Shown one piece after another: positions 27,753 to 36,549 of a DNA stretch of 64,000 nucleotides. Source of the DNA: Mycobacterium malmoense (lineage in GTDB: Bacteria; Actinomycetota; Actinomycetes; Mycobacteriales; Mycobacteriaceae); contig NZ_CP080999.1 of NCBI RefSeq assembly GCF_019645855.1, positions 2,108,001-2,172,000 on the forward strand, read 5' to 3'. The notes below the pieces were generated by a model that saw only the letters and a list, made by a program, of their open reading frames with translations, was not told the origin of the DNA and did no database searches. The translations under genes were made by a program, and so were the position numbers. Position 1 is the first letter of the stretch. The number at the start of each line of letters is the position of its first letter.

Positions 27753-29434
27753 GGCGTCGGCGCTCCGACGGGCTCTTGCTCGGGAACCGCCGGCTCCTCG
27801 GCGTGGTCCTCGCGGCCGCTGATCAGTAGGCCCAGCAGCGCTCCCACCACGCAGACGCCCGCGGTGATGCTGAATATCTCGCCGTACATCGCCGCGAATG
27901 ACGGAATGGCGTTCTCCGCTTTGGCGATTGCCTGCTCGGTCATGCTCAAGCTGGTCGATACGGCCGCGTTCTTCTCGCTGAGAATGTGGTAGAAGCGGTA
28001 TAACCCCCACGCGCTCAGCGCCGCCACCCCGATCAGCATGCCGGTCATTCGGGCCACCACCACCGCCGCCGAAGCGATGCCGTGCTCAGCCGAAGGGACG
28101 ATCCGAAGGGCGGCCGACGTCAGCGGCCCGATCACCAGCCCGAGTCCCACGCCAGCTATCAGCAGGTCGTTGTTGACCGCGACCCCCCCGATCATCAGGT
28201 CGCTGTTCATCGCCGGCACCGAGAACAGTCCGAAGAAGCTGTGCCGATAGTGGGGCAGGTCTACTGGCCAATGCGAGATCAGCAGGTAGCCGCCGGCGGC
28301 GATGAGTAATCCGACGAAGGCAACCGCGCGATCCCCGACCCGAGTGGCTATGACACCGCCCAACAACGCCCCTATCGGCAGCGCGATCAAAAACGACGTC
28401 AACATTGCGGCGGCTTTGTTCTGGTCCAGACTCAGCACACCCTGACCGAACAGCTCCACATCGACGAGCGTCACCATCAACGCGGCACCGGCGGCGAACG
28501 AAGCTCCCAACGCGGCCAGGAACGGCCGGAATTGCACGCCGGCCGGGTCGATCAGCCGGGTCCGCGCAAACCGCTCCCAGACGAGGAACGCCACCGCGGC
28601 GCAGGCCGCGGCAATCACCAGCGGCAACCCATAGCTGGGCAGCGCCTGCTGGCCGTTCGGATTGGGGTTGTACAACCCGATGACCGCGAGACCGAGGGTG
28701 ATGGCCAGTAGCACGCCACCGACCACGTCGATCTTTTCCGGGGCCTCATTGCGGTTGTGCGCCGGCAGGCTGATCTGGATCAGCGCCATCGCCAGCAATG
28801 TCAGCGGGATATTGATCCAGAACACGTCTCGCCAGTCGCGGAACAACCAGACGATGAAAATGCCGTACAGCGGGCCCAGCACGCTGCCGAGTTCCTGCGC
28901 GGCGCCAATGCCGCCCAGCACGGCCGCGCGGTTGTGCTGCGCCCACAAATCGGCGCCCAGGGCCAGGGTGACCGGCAAGAGCGCACCACTGGCGATGCCC
29001 TGGATGGTGCGGCCGACGATCAGCACCTGAAGGCTTTGCACGTGAAGATCGACCACCGGGTAACCGAGAATCTGCAACGTCTGCAGGGGGTGCCCGAGGA
29101 TCTGAACGTTCAAGTCGGCGACATTGAAGTTGCCGATGGCCACCGAGAGCGCGGTGATGATCGAGCCGACCATGAACGTCGCCAGGCTGACCTGGAGCAG
29201 CCGCTTGCGGCCGAACCGGTCGGAAGCCTTGCCAAGCAGCGGCATGGCCGCGATGTAGCCCAGCAGATACATCGTGACAATCGGGGTGATCCGCTGCAGT
29301 TGGTTAATCGGGATGCCGACGTCGTGCATGATGTCGCGCATGATGGTGACCACGACATACGCGTCGAGGGCACCCAGCAGGACCGCTAGGCTGCCCGCGC
29401 CGATCGCGACCCGGCGTCCTGCCAGCCCCTTCAT
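27749..29434 (-). CDS. Major facilitator transporter P55 (Rv1410c-like)
   Basis: A 561-residue, roughly 14-helix MFS protein. The motif A sequence GKASDRFGRKRLLQ follows the second hydrophobic segment. P55 works with LprG to move lipids such as triacylglycerides to the cell surface and affects drug tolerance. The gene overlaps lprG by 4 nt (ATGA), the conserved lprG-p55 operon. It is about 40 residues longer than my recollection of the M. tuberculosis protein. Part of the excess is a repetitive segment near residues 105-140 with LQILGHP/LQILGYP-like units between membrane segments, and another (SDLMIGGVAVNNDLLIAGVG) lies near residue 400. Confidence 0.93.
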   Translation of the reverse strand: MKGLAGRRVAIGAGSLAVLLGALDAYVVVTIMRDIMHDVGIPINQLQRITPIVTMYLLGYIAAMPLLGKASDRFGRKRLLQVSLATFMVGSIITALSVAIGNFNVADLNVQILGHPLQTLQILGYPVVDLHVQSLQVLIVGRTIQGIASGALLPVTLALGADLWAQHNRAAVLGGIGAAQELGSVLGPLYGIFIVWLFRDWRDVFWINIPLTLLAMALIQISLPAHNRNEAPEKIDVVGGVLLAITLGLAVIGLYNPNPNGQQALPSYGLPLVIAAACAAVAFLVWERFARTRLIDPAGVQFRPFLAALGASFAAGAALMVTLVDVELFGQGVLSLDQNKAAAMLTSFLIALPIGALLGGVIATRVGDRAVAFVGLLIAAGGYLLISHWPVDLPHYRHSFFGLFSVPAMNSDLMIGGVAVNNDLLIAGVGLGLVIGPLTSAALRIVPSAEHGIASAAVVVARMTGMLIGVAALSAWGLYRFYHILSEKNAAVSTSLSMTEQAIAKAENAIPSFAAMYGEIFSITAGVCVVGALLGLLISGREDHAEEPAVPEQEPVGAPTP

Positions 29435-30147
29435 GAGCTCGCTGCAGGCTTGTTTATCTGCACCGGCTTATTCCAGTTCGACAAGGTCATTTGGACGTTA
29501 TTGCCTTGGCTTTTCTGCAGACTGACCTGGGCCAGTTGATGGTCGCCGTTCTCCACAATCCAGACCGTGGCCGGCACCGGAGCGGTCGCCTTGAAGGGAG
29601 CCGCAATCTTGTTCACGGCGTCTGCGGAGACGTTTCCGCTGATGCGGACGGTGGTTTGGCCGCTGATTTGGTCGCGGCCCTCGGCCTTCGCGTCGTTGAA
29701 GTTCGCCAGCACATTGGCCAACCCGGTGTCCGGGTTCAGGATTGCCGAGGGATCGTAGACCTGCGAAGCCGGACCGACATCGGTCATCGTTTTGTCGCCT
29801 GGGTTGAGGGCGTTGGTGTACAAATCACCGCCTATCACCACAAAGTCGGCACTGATGTCCTGCCCGCCCAAAGTGATCTGGGCGTTCCCTTGCGCGGCAG
29901 TGCTCGGCGATGTCGTGAGGTCGCCGGTCAAGTTCTTGACGGGTAATCCAGCGATCTTGCCGATCACGGTCAGCACCAGGTGTGCGCTCTTCAGATCCTT
30001 GGTGCTGTTGGCGGACTGGCTCACCAACGTCTTGCCGTCGGGCAACGGCCCGCCGCTGTTCGTCGAGCTAAACGAGCAGCCGGCGATCAGCGCGGTGGCG
30101 AGGGTCAGGGAAGCGAGGACGGCCAATAGACGGTGGCGGGTCGGCAT
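29431..30147 (-). CDS. lprG: Lipoprotein LprG
   Basis: A 238-residue lipoprotein. The N-terminus MPTRHRLLAVLASLTLATAL is a signal peptide ending in the lipobox LIAGC, so the mature protein is anchored outside the membrane by its Cys. The rest is the LppX/LprG fold that binds triacylated lipids (LAM, PIM, TAG) in a hydrophobic pocket. The ATG at 30147 is chosen because longer frames would bury the signal peptide. It acts with P55, encoded immediately downstream. Confidence 0.95.
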   Translation of the reverse strand: MPTRHRLLAVLASLTLATALIAGCSFSSTNSGGPLPDGKTLVSQSANSTKDLKSAHLVLTVIGKIAGLPVKNLTGDLTTSPSTAAQGNAQITLGGQDISADFVVIGGDLYTNALNPGDKTMTDVGPASQVYDPSAILNPDTGLANVLANFNDAKAEGRDQISGQTTVRISGNVSADAVNKIAAPFKATAPVPATVWIVENGDHQLAQVSLQKSQGNNVQMTLSNWNKPVQINKPAASS

Positions 30148-30230
30148 ACCTGCATCGTAAAGGGTGCCGGTGACCGGCCCCGGGAACGCGGGGCCCGCTT
30201 CCCGGCGCGTTGGCGAATTAACCTGGTGCA

Positions 30231-30833
30231 ATGTTCACCGGAATTGTCGAGGAACTCGGGGAGGTGACCGGCCGAGACGTCCTCGCCGACGCCGCGCGCC
30301 TGACCATTCGCGGACCCTTGGTGACGGCCGACGCCGGCCACGGCGATTCGATCGCCGTCAACGGCGTGTGCCTGACGGTCGCCGAGCTATTGCCGGACGG
30401 TCAATTCACCGCCGACGTGATGGCCGAGACCCTGAACCGGTCCAACCTCGGCGCGTTGGAAGTCGGCGGCCGGGTGAACCTCGAGCGCGCGGCGGCCGTC
30501 AACAGCCGGCTCGGCGGGCACATCGTGCAGGGGCACGTGGACGGCACCGGCCGGGTGGTGGCCCGGGCGCCCTCCGAGCACTGGGAGGTGGTGCGGATCG
30601 AGGTCCCCGCGGCGGTGGCCCGTTACGTCGTCGAGAAGGGGTCGATCACCGTCGACGGGATTTCCCTGACGGTCGCCGGGCTGGGCGCCGAGCCGCGGGA
30701 CTGGTTCGAGGTGTCGCTGATTCCCACGACGCGGGAACTGACCACGCTGGGCCGCGCCCCGGTCGGAACCCGAGTGAACCTCGAGGCCGACGTCATCGCG
30801 AAGTACGTTGAGCGGCTTCTTACCGCAAAATAA
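30231..30833 (+). CDS. ribE: Riboflavin synthase alpha chain
   Basis: It dismutates two 6,7-dimethyl-8-ribityllumazines to riboflavin. The 200-residue protein has the invariant N-terminus MFTGIVEELGEV and two lumazine-binding repeats: NGVCLTVAELL...FTADVMAETLNRSNL, and DGISLTVAGLG...FEVSLIPTTRELTTLG. It is divergent from lprG with 83 nt between. I see no FMN riboswitch in that space. It is called ribC in M. tuberculosis. Confidence 0.96.
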   Translation: MFTGIVEELGEVTGRDVLADAARLTIRGPLVTADAGHGDSIAVNGVCLTVAELLPDGQFTADVMAETLNRSNLGALEVGGRVNLERAAAVNSRLGGHIVQGHVDGTGRVVARAPSEHWEVVRIEVPAAVARYVVEKGSITVDGISLTVAGLGAEPRDWFEVSLIPTTRELTTLGRAPVGTRVNLEADVIAKYVERLLTAK

Positions 30834-31412
30834 GCCTTTACCTGCGCAAACCTACTGCATTGGCGCGGAACAGATCACCGATGGCGGGCGTCAGCGGGCG
30901 CCCGATGAGACCAGTTGCTGCACCCTCTGATGCGAGATACCAAGAGCAACACCGACATCACGCACCGTTAAGCCCGCGCCCTTGAGTTCAATCGCGGCTT
31001 GGCGGTGCCTTAGACAAGGTTGTCGAGGTCGGGGCCTTATGACGTTAGATCTTCCGGTTGGTCAGCTCCTCGGCCACCTCGTCCAGCGTCGTCCCCTCGC
31101 CGTTGTTAAAGGCGCGCCGTTAGAGCGGGTTCCACCGCCCGTCATTCCAGAAGCCCCAACCGTTCGTGCCGGGATTCCACACGGGGTGGGCCGAGGCGGA
31201 TAGGCCAGGCCGCCGGACACCAGCGCGCCGGTGCACGGGCGAGGCCACGGTTGTGTGTCATGCCCCCGCAAATTCCCCTGAAGATCGGCCGGGTTTTCAC
31301 GTCGCGTCCCGCTGACTAAGCCGTGGCAATAACGACGTCCGTGCGGTGGTTCATACTGAATGCAACACTGGGGCCTTCCCTATGGGGCCCTGCCGACAGC
31401 AAGGCAGCAGCG
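30834..31412 (-). pseudogene. Decayed region with remnants of small genes between ribE and ribBA
   Basis: About 580 bp without an intact gene. On the minus strand, one frame ending at TGA 30891-30893 reads QAAIELKGAGLTVRDVGVAL and then GISHQRVQQLVSS, a helix-turn-helix like those in mycobacterial antitoxins, but with no start codon and only about 50 codons. Further up, frames end in TLDEVAEELTNRKI (stop near 31045) and in NGWGFWNDGRWNPL (stop near 31120), the latter like the tail of small secreted mycobacterial proteins. None can be traced to a full gene. M. tuberculosis has two small genes (Rv1413, Rv1414) in this place. Confidence 0.4.
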
Positions 31413-32690
31413 ATGACGAGGTTGGATTCCGTCGAGAGGGCGGTTGCCGACATCGCGGCCGGTAAGGCCGTCATCGTCATCGACGACGAGGAACGCGAGA
31501 ACGAGGGCGACCTGATCTTCGCCGCCGAAAAGGCGACGCCGGAGATGGTGGCCTTCATGGTCCGCTACACCTCGGGATATTTGTGCGTGCCGCTGTCCGG
31601 CGCGATCTGCGACCGGCTCGGGCTGCTGCCGATGTACGCGGTGAACCAGGACAAGCACGGCACCGCCTACACCGTCACTGTCGACGCGAAAAATGGTGTC
31701 GGCACCGGGATTTCGGCGTCCGACCGGGCCACCACGATGCGGTTGCTGGCCGATCCCGCCAGCGTCGCCGACGATTTCACCCGCCCCGGCCACGTGGTTC
31801 CGTTGCGCGCCAAGGACGGCGGCGTGTTGCGCCGGCCCGGCCACACCGAGGCCGCCGTCGACCTGGCCCGGATGGCGGGGCTGCAGCCCGCGGGCGCGAT
31901 CTGCGAGATCGTCAGCCAGAAGGACGAGGGCTCGATGGCCCAGACGGACGAGTTGCGGGTCTTCGCCGACGAGCACGACCTCGCGCTGATCACCATCGCC
32001 GACCTGATCGAATGGCGGCGCAAGCACGAGAAGCACATCGAGCGGATCGCCGAGGCGCGGATCCCGACCCGGCACGGCGAGTTTCGCGCCATCGGTTACG
32101 CCAGCATCTATGAGGACGTCGAGCATGTGGCGCTGGTCCGGGGCGAGATCGCCGGGCCAAACGCCGACGGCGACGACGTGTTGGTCCGTGTGCACTCCGA
32201 GTGCTTGACCGGTGACGTGTTCGGTTCGCGTCGCTGCGACTGCGGGCCGCAGTTGGATGCCGCGATGGCGATGGTCGCCCGCGAAGGGCGCGGCGTGGTG
32301 TTGTACATGCGCGGCCACGAGGGCCGCGGCATCGGCCTGATGCACAAACTGCAGGCCTACCAGCTGCAGGACGCCGGTGACGACACCGTGGACGCCAACC
32401 TCAAGCTCGGATTACCCGCCGACGCAAGGGATTACGGCATCGGCGCGCAGATCCTCGTCGACCTCGGGGTGCGCTCGATGCGGCTGCTGACCAACAACCC
32501 GGCCAAGCGGGTCGGGCTGGACGGATACGGGCTGCACATCATCGAGCGGGTGCCGCTGCCCGTGCGGGCCAACGCCGAGAACATCCGCTACCTGATGACC
32601 AAGCGCGACAAGATGGGCCATGACCTCGCCGGGCTGGACGATTTTCACGAATCCGTGCATCTGCCAGGGGAATTCGGCGGTGCTCTGTGA
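31413..32690 (+). CDS. ribBA: Bifunctional DHBP synthase / GTP cyclohydrolase II
   Basis: A 425-residue fusion making both riboflavin precursors. The N-terminal DHBP synthase domain has VIVIDDEERENEGDLIFAAE and the ASDRATTM / RPGHVVPLRA motifs; the C-terminal cyclohydrolase has zinc cysteines in HSECLTGDVFGSRRCDCG and the MRGHEGRGIGLMHK loop. The start at 31413 (MTRLDSVERAVADI) matches the family; the frame is open 90 nt further upstream. It overlaps ribH by 4 nt. Called ribA2 in M. tuberculosis. Confidence 0.95.
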   Translation: MTRLDSVERAVADIAAGKAVIVIDDEERENEGDLIFAAEKATPEMVAFMVRYTSGYLCVPLSGAICDRLGLLPMYAVNQDKHGTAYTVTVDAKNGVGTGISASDRATTMRLLADPASVADDFTRPGHVVPLRAKDGGVLRRPGHTEAAVDLARMAGLQPAGAICEIVSQKDEGSMAQTDELRVFADEHDLALITIADLIEWRRKHEKHIERIAEARIPTRHGEFRAIGYASIYEDVEHVALVRGEIAGPNADGDDVLVRVHSECLTGDVFGSRRCDCGPQLDAAMAMVAREGRGVVLYMRGHEGRGIGLMHKLQAYQLQDAGDDTVDANLKLGLPADARDYGIGAQILVDLGVRSMRLLTNNPAKRVGLDGYGLHIIERVPLPVRANAENIRYLMTKRDKMGHDLAGLDDFHESVHLPGEFGGAL

Positions 32691-33169
32691 GCGGTGGCGC
32701 CGGTGTGCCGGAGATACCGGCGCTTGACGCGTCCGGCCTGCGGCTCGGCATCGTGGCGAGCACCTGGCATGGCCAAATCTGCGATGCGCTACTCGCGGGT
32801 GCCCGCAAAATGGCCGCCGAGTCGGGCGTCGAGAACCCGACGGTGGTCCGCGTGCTCGGCGCGATCGAGATTCCGGTGGTGGCGCAACAATTGGCCCGCG
32901 ATCATGACGCCGTCGTCGCGCTGGGTGTCGTAATCCGCGGTGAGACTCCACATTTCGACTATGTGTGCGATTCGGTGACCCAGGGGCTGACCAGGGTCTC
33001 GCTGGACGCCTGCACACCGATCGGTAATGGGGTGTTGACCACCAACACCGAGGAGCAGGCGCTGGCCCGGGCCGGACTTCCGGCGTCGGCCGAGGACAAG
33101 GGCGCCCAGGCCGCCGGGGCGGCGCTGACCGCCGCGCTGACCCTGCGCGACCTGCGCGCTCGGTCGTGA
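32687..33169 (+). CDS. ribH: 6,7-dimethyl-8-ribityllumazine synthase
   Basis: A 160-residue enzyme forming the lumazine substrate of RibE, usually as a pentamer or capsid. The key segments are IVASTWHGQICDALLAGA, VLGAIEIPVVAQQLA, ALGVVIRGETPHFDYVCDSV and GVLTTNTEEQALARAG. The His of the TPHFD segment is the general acid/base. The GTG at 32687 overlaps the ribBA stop. Confidence 0.96.
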   Translation: MSGGAGVPEIPALDASGLRLGIVASTWHGQICDALLAGARKMAAESGVENPTVVRVLGAIEIPVVAQQLARDHDAVVALGVVIRGETPHFDYVCDSVTQGLTRVSLDACTPIGNGVLTTNTEEQALARAGLPASAEDKGAQAAGAALTAALTLRDLRARS

Positions 33170-33636
33170 GTCCGCAGGCGCGGGGCGAGGTCTGGGATGT
33201 CGAGCTGCGTCCGCACCTGACCCCGTTATTCGTTTACGCCGCGGCGTTTCTGATCGCCGCGGCGCACATCGTGGTGGGCCTGCTGCTCAAGATCAGCTCC
33301 AGCGGGGTGATCTTCCACACCTCCGACCAGGTGGCGATGGCCGTGTTGGGCCTAGTCATAGCCGGCGTCGTGTTGTTGTTCGCGCGGCCCCGGCTGCGGG
33401 TGGGGCCGGCTGGGCTGTCGGTGCGTAACCTGTTGGGGTACAGGCTTATTCCGTGGCCTGAGGTGGTCGGTGTGTCGTTTCCCGCGGGCAGCCGCTGGGC
33501 GCGGATCGACCTGCCCGACGACGAGTACATCCCGCTGATGGCGATCCAGGCCGTCGACAAGGAGCGCGCCGTGGACGCGATGGACACCGTGCGCTCGCTG
33601 CTGGTGCGATATCGGCCGGACCTGCGCACGGGCTGA
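33166..33636 (+). CDS. Membrane protein with PH (bPH6-like) domain (Rv1417-like)
   Basis: A 156-residue protein with two hydrophobic helices (about residues 18-42 and 56-74) followed by a PH-like domain containing LRVGPAGLSVRNLLGYRLIPW and VDKERAVDAMDTVRSLLVRY. It overlaps ribH by 4 nt at a GTG, so it is the last gene of the rib operon. Function unknown; such proteins are conserved after ribH in mycobacteria. It may act in flavin-related membrane processes, but that is only positional inference. Confidence 0.8.
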   Translation: MSPQARGEVWDVELRPHLTPLFVYAAAFLIAAAHIVVGLLLKISSSGVIFHTSDQVAMAVLGLVIAGVVLLFARPRLRVGPAGLSVRNLLGYRLIPWPEVVGVSFPAGSRWARIDLPDDEYIPLMAIQAVDKERAVDAMDTVRSLLVRYRPDLRTG

Positions 33637-33800
33637 CGTTTTCGCCCGACGGCGTCGTCATTGATATTCCTATCGGTGTCCAATTGGAAGACGACCCAAC
33701 AGGGCGTGAGAGTCACCACCGGCAGCGGGCCGCCACGACCATCATCGACCGGGCCGCTTTAACAGCATCAATGGCGGCGGCGGGTGGGGATGTGGTAGTA

Positions 33801-33816
33801 TCGAACATATGTTCGA
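33801..33816. promoter_or_regulatory. Perfect LexA (SOS) box at the start of the split DUF222/HNH gene
   Basis: TCGAACATATGTTCGA is a full 16-bp palindrome matching TCGAAC-N4-GTTCGA. It overlaps the -10-like TAGTAT (33796-33801) and contains the ATG (33809-33811), so LexA binding would block both promoter and start of a leaderless mRNA. The layout is the same as at 1351-1366. Confidence 0.9.
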
Positions 33817-34906
33817 GTACTGGTATGCCTCCCGGCCGACTCCCGAGTCCGCGGCGTTGCTGGACCGGGTGCGCGACGCTACGCGGACGGAGGCGCAGTC
33901 CGCCGCGGAGCGGCTGGTGGCCGTCGGCGAGTTGTTCGTGCTGCGCTGCCGCGATTCCGGGGAGCGGGAGGACTGGGCGGCCGACACCTGGGAGGCGGTG
34001 GCCGCCCAGGTTGCTGCGGCGCTGCAGTGCAGCGTGGCGATGGGTTCCAGCTACCTGCGCTACGCGATGGCGATGCGGGACCGGCTGCCGGAGGTGGGAA
34101 AGGCGTTCCGGGCCGGCGACATCGACTATCGCGCGTTCCAAACCATCGTGTTTCGCACCGATTTGATCACCGACGCCGACGTGCTGACCAAGGTGGACGC
34201 CCGGCTGGCGGCGCTGTTGTCGCGACGTCCGTCAATAACGCGAGGCGGATTGGCCGCGGCGGTGGACCAAGTGGTGGCGAAGGTCGATCGCGACGCGGTG
34301 CGCCGGGCCGCCAGGGCGGGCAAGGACCGGTTTGTTGACGTCCTCGACGACGGGTCGGGGATGGCCTGGGTGGACGGTTGCGTGTTCGGCACCGACGGAC
34401 ACGCCCTTGATCGGCGGCTCGACGAGATTGCGGGCAGCGTGTGCGATGCCGATCCGCGCAGCCGAAAGCAGCGGCGCGCCGATGCGCTCGGGGCACTGGC
34501 CAGCGGCGTCAACCGGCTGGTGTGCGGCTGCGGATCCGCCGGGTGCCCGGCGGCGGGCGGGCCGGCACCCAAGAGCAACGTGGTGATCCACGTGATCGCC
34601 GAGCGGTCCACCGTCGACGGCACCGGCGCCACGCCGGGCGTGGTGCCCGGCCTTGAGGGACTGATTCCGGCCGAGCGGATCGCCGAGCTGGCGAAGGCCG
34701 CCAGGCTGCAGCCGGTGATCCGGCCGGCCGAAGACCCGGAGCCGGGATACGTCCCCTCGGCCAAACTTGCCGACTTCGTGCGGTGCCGGGACCTCACCTG
34801 CCGCGCGCCCGGTTGCGATCAGCCGGCGGTTGCATGCGATGTGGACCATACCGTCGCGTACGCCGACGGCGGTCGCACCCACGCGTCGAAGGTCATAAGT
34901 TATTAA
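33809..34906 (+). pseudogene. 5' part of a DUF222/HNH endonuclease-like gene, interrupted by the integrated element
   Basis: The first 361 residues are a normal 13E12-family protein: MFEYWYASRPTPESAALLDR, the DUF222 helical domain, then the first half of the HNH domain (CRAPGCDQPAVACDVDH). After ...GGRTHAS the frame crosses into the element at 34891 and ends five residues later with KVISY and TAA (34904-34906). The missing end is at 44910-45279. Joining 33809-34890 to 44910-45279 gives a single 484-codon frame including stop. The truncated product keeps the Cys pair and first His but loses the rest of the nuclease motif, so nuclease activity is probably lost. The gene is under an SOS box. Confidence 0.92.
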
Positions 34907-34915
34907 ACTACCCCC
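34864..34915. other. attL of the integrated element
   Basis: The chromosomal half (up to 34888, ...CACCCACGCGTCG) is followed by the core AA (34889-34890) and a 25-nt element arm, GGTCATAAGTTATTAAACTA plus CCCCC (34891-34915). The integrase ATG starts at 34916, directly after the arm. Its partner arm is at attR (44883-44907); together they make an imperfect inverted repeat (both ends are GGGGGTAG when read inward). Confidence 0.88.
34904..34909 (+). promoter_or_regulatory. -10 element for the integrase gene, inside the attL arm
   Basis: TAAACT ends 6 nt before the integrase ATG, the spacing expected for a leaderless mycobacterial mRNA. In the reconstructed circular attP, TTGCAA from the other arm (44900-44905) would lie exactly 17 nt upstream as a -35 element. 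Integration replaces that -35 with host sequence (ACGCGT). The promoter is therefore predicted to be stronger in the excised form. Confidence 0.5.
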
Positions 34916-36355
34916 ATGGTTGCGAAGAAAACTGCTGTTCAGCGGGTCGGGGTGAGGTCGGCGGCGATTTATGCCCGGATTTCCTCGGATGCGGAGGGCA
35001 CCGGGTTGGGGGTGGCGCGGCAGTTGGAGGATTGCCGCAGGCTCGCTGCTGACCGGGGGTGGCCGGTGGGCGCGGAGTACGTGGATAACGATGTGTCGGC
35101 GTTCTCGGGCAAGCTACGCCAGCAGTATGCGCGGATGCTGGCCGATCTGGAATCGGGTGCCCGGGATGCGGTGATCGTCTACAACCTGGATCGGCTGCAT
35201 CGGCGTCCGGTGGAGTTGGAGGAGTTCGTCACGCTGTGCGAGTCGGTGGGGGTGCGTGATGTGGCGACGGTGACCGCCGATATCGACTTGGGTAATGATG
35301 ACGGGTTGTTCATGGCACGGATTTTCGCGGCGTTCGCCGCCAAGGAGTCGGGCCGCAAGTCGGCGCGTGTCCAGCGCAAGATGTTGCAGAACGCCCAAGC
35401 GGGATTGCCGCATGGTTCAGCACGGCCGTTCGGCTACGAGGACGACAAGATCACCGTGCGTGAGTCGGAGGCCGCGGTGGTGCGCGAGATGGTGGATCGG
35501 TATCTGGCTGGGCAGTCGTTGCGGTCGTTGACGATCTGGCTCAACGAGACTGGTATCGCTCCGAGCGTGGCGAAATCGTGGCAGACCACAACAGTCCGCC
35601 AAGTGATGTCGTCGGGCCGGATTGCGGGGTTGCGGGAGCATCGCGGGGAGGTGATCGGGGCCGCGGTGTGGCCGGCGATCATCACCGCCGCTGAGCGTGA
35701 TCGGGTGCTGGCACGACTATCGGCACGCTCGGTGACGAAAACCCGCACGGCGCGCACGTATCTGTTGTCGGGGATGTTGCGGTGCGGCCGCTGCGGTAAC
35801 CGGCTGTATTCCCAAGCACGGCATAGTAATCCGCAGAATCGGGTGCGCCGTTATGTGTGTTTGAAAGGCCCGGATCATGGTGGGTGCGGCCGGTTGACGG
35901 TGGTCGCCGCCCCGGTGGAGGAGCTGTTGGTCGAGTCGGTGCTGACCCGACTGGATTCACCGCAGCTGGCTGATGTGCTGGCGGGTAAAGTCAGCACCGA
36001 TCACGATGTGGCTGCGCTGGCCGCTCAGGTCGAGGCGGATCAGGAACGCCTTGATGAGTTGGCCGGTTTGTATGCCGATGGGGCGATCAGCGCGCGGGAG
36101 TGGATCGCGGCGCGTGATCCGATCACCGAGCGGATCACGGCGGCCCGCCGCGATATCGCCGCGGCCACCGACACCACCGCGATCTTTGAGCTGGTGGGTA
36201 CTGGCGGTGCATTGCGTGCCGGCTGGGCTGATCTGGATTTAGGTCGTCAGCAAGCCATCGTCAAAGCGGTGTTGGATCACGCCGTGATCGCACCGGGCAC
36301 CCCTGGTTCGCGCAGCCTGGATATCGGCCGGGTGGCGCCGGTGTGGCGGGTCTGA
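34916..36355 (+). CDS. int: Large serine integrase of the element
   Basis: A 479-residue site-specific recombinase. The resolvase domain starts AAIYARISSDAEGTGLGVAR with nucleophile Ser23 and Arg21; the LDRLHRRPVELEEF and AAKESGRKSARVQRK segments carry further catalytic-domain residues. A recombinase domain (HGSARPFGYEDDK to about 270), a zinc ribbon (Cys290, Cys293, Cys315, Cys324) and a coiled coil (about 343-385) follow, as in phage phiC31/phiRv1 integrases. The first codon abuts the attL arm. There is no Shine-Dalgarno, so leaderless translation or coupling to the TAA of the truncated HNH gene 9 nt upstream is likely. It catalyses attP x attB integration; excision would need a directionality factor. 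Confidence 0.95.
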   Translation: MVAKKTAVQRVGVRSAAIYARISSDAEGTGLGVARQLEDCRRLAADRGWPVGAEYVDNDVSAFSGKLRQQYARMLADLESGARDAVIVYNLDRLHRRPVELEEFVTLCESVGVRDVATVTADIDLGNDDGLFMARIFAAFAAKESGRKSARVQRKMLQNAQAGLPHGSARPFGYEDDKITVRESEAAVVREMVDRYLAGQSLRSLTIWLNETGIAPSVAKSWQTTTVRQVMSSGRIAGLREHRGEVIGAAVWPAIITAAERDRVLARLSARSVTKTRTARTYLLSGMLRCGRCGNRLYSQARHSNPQNRVRRYVCLKGPDHGGCGRLTVVAAPVEELLVESVLTRLDSPQLADVLAGKVSTDHDVAALAAQVEADQERLDELAGLYADGAISAREWIAARDPITERITAARRDIAAATDTTAIFELVGTGGALRAGWADLDLGRQQAIVKAVLDHAVIAPGTPGSRSLDIGRVAPVWRV

Positions 36356-36549
36356 ACCGCCGGCCGCACCGGGTGGTCTGTCCCGATCAGGGTGGCGATG
36401 CGGGCGATGACGGCCGGGTCGGTGACGGTGACCGACAGGCCTTGGCGTTCACATGAGGCGGTGAGCCAGGCGATGAACTCCGGGCGCTCGTGCAGCGGGA
36501 CCGCGCCGTCATCGCGGTTGCCGGCCGCTGGCGGGGGTGTCGTGGCCAT
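36277..36549 (-). CDS. Small protein downstream of rep; candidate accessory or directionality factor
   Basis: A 90-residue protein (ATG 36549; a GTG at 36552 is also possible) containing LHERPEFIAWLTASCERQGL and VTDPAVIARIATLIG, then a basic, Pro/Arg-rich tail. The start overlaps the rep stop (TGATG), so it is coupled to rep translation. Its 3' end overlaps the 3' end of int on the other strand by 79 nt. In AICEs the gene next to rep and int is often the excisionase, and excision by a serine integrase also needs a small partner, so this is a candidate. I recognise no family; the assignment is positional. Confidence 0.5.
   Translation of the reverse strand: MATTPPPAAGNRDDGAVPLHERPEFIAWLTASCERQGLSVTVTDPAVIARIATLIGTDHPVRPAVQTRHTGATRPISRLREPGVPGAITA

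Noticed and set aside
30148..30230. FMN riboswitch before ribE
   Set aside because: The 83-nt space is too short and lacks the conserved RFN-element sequences.
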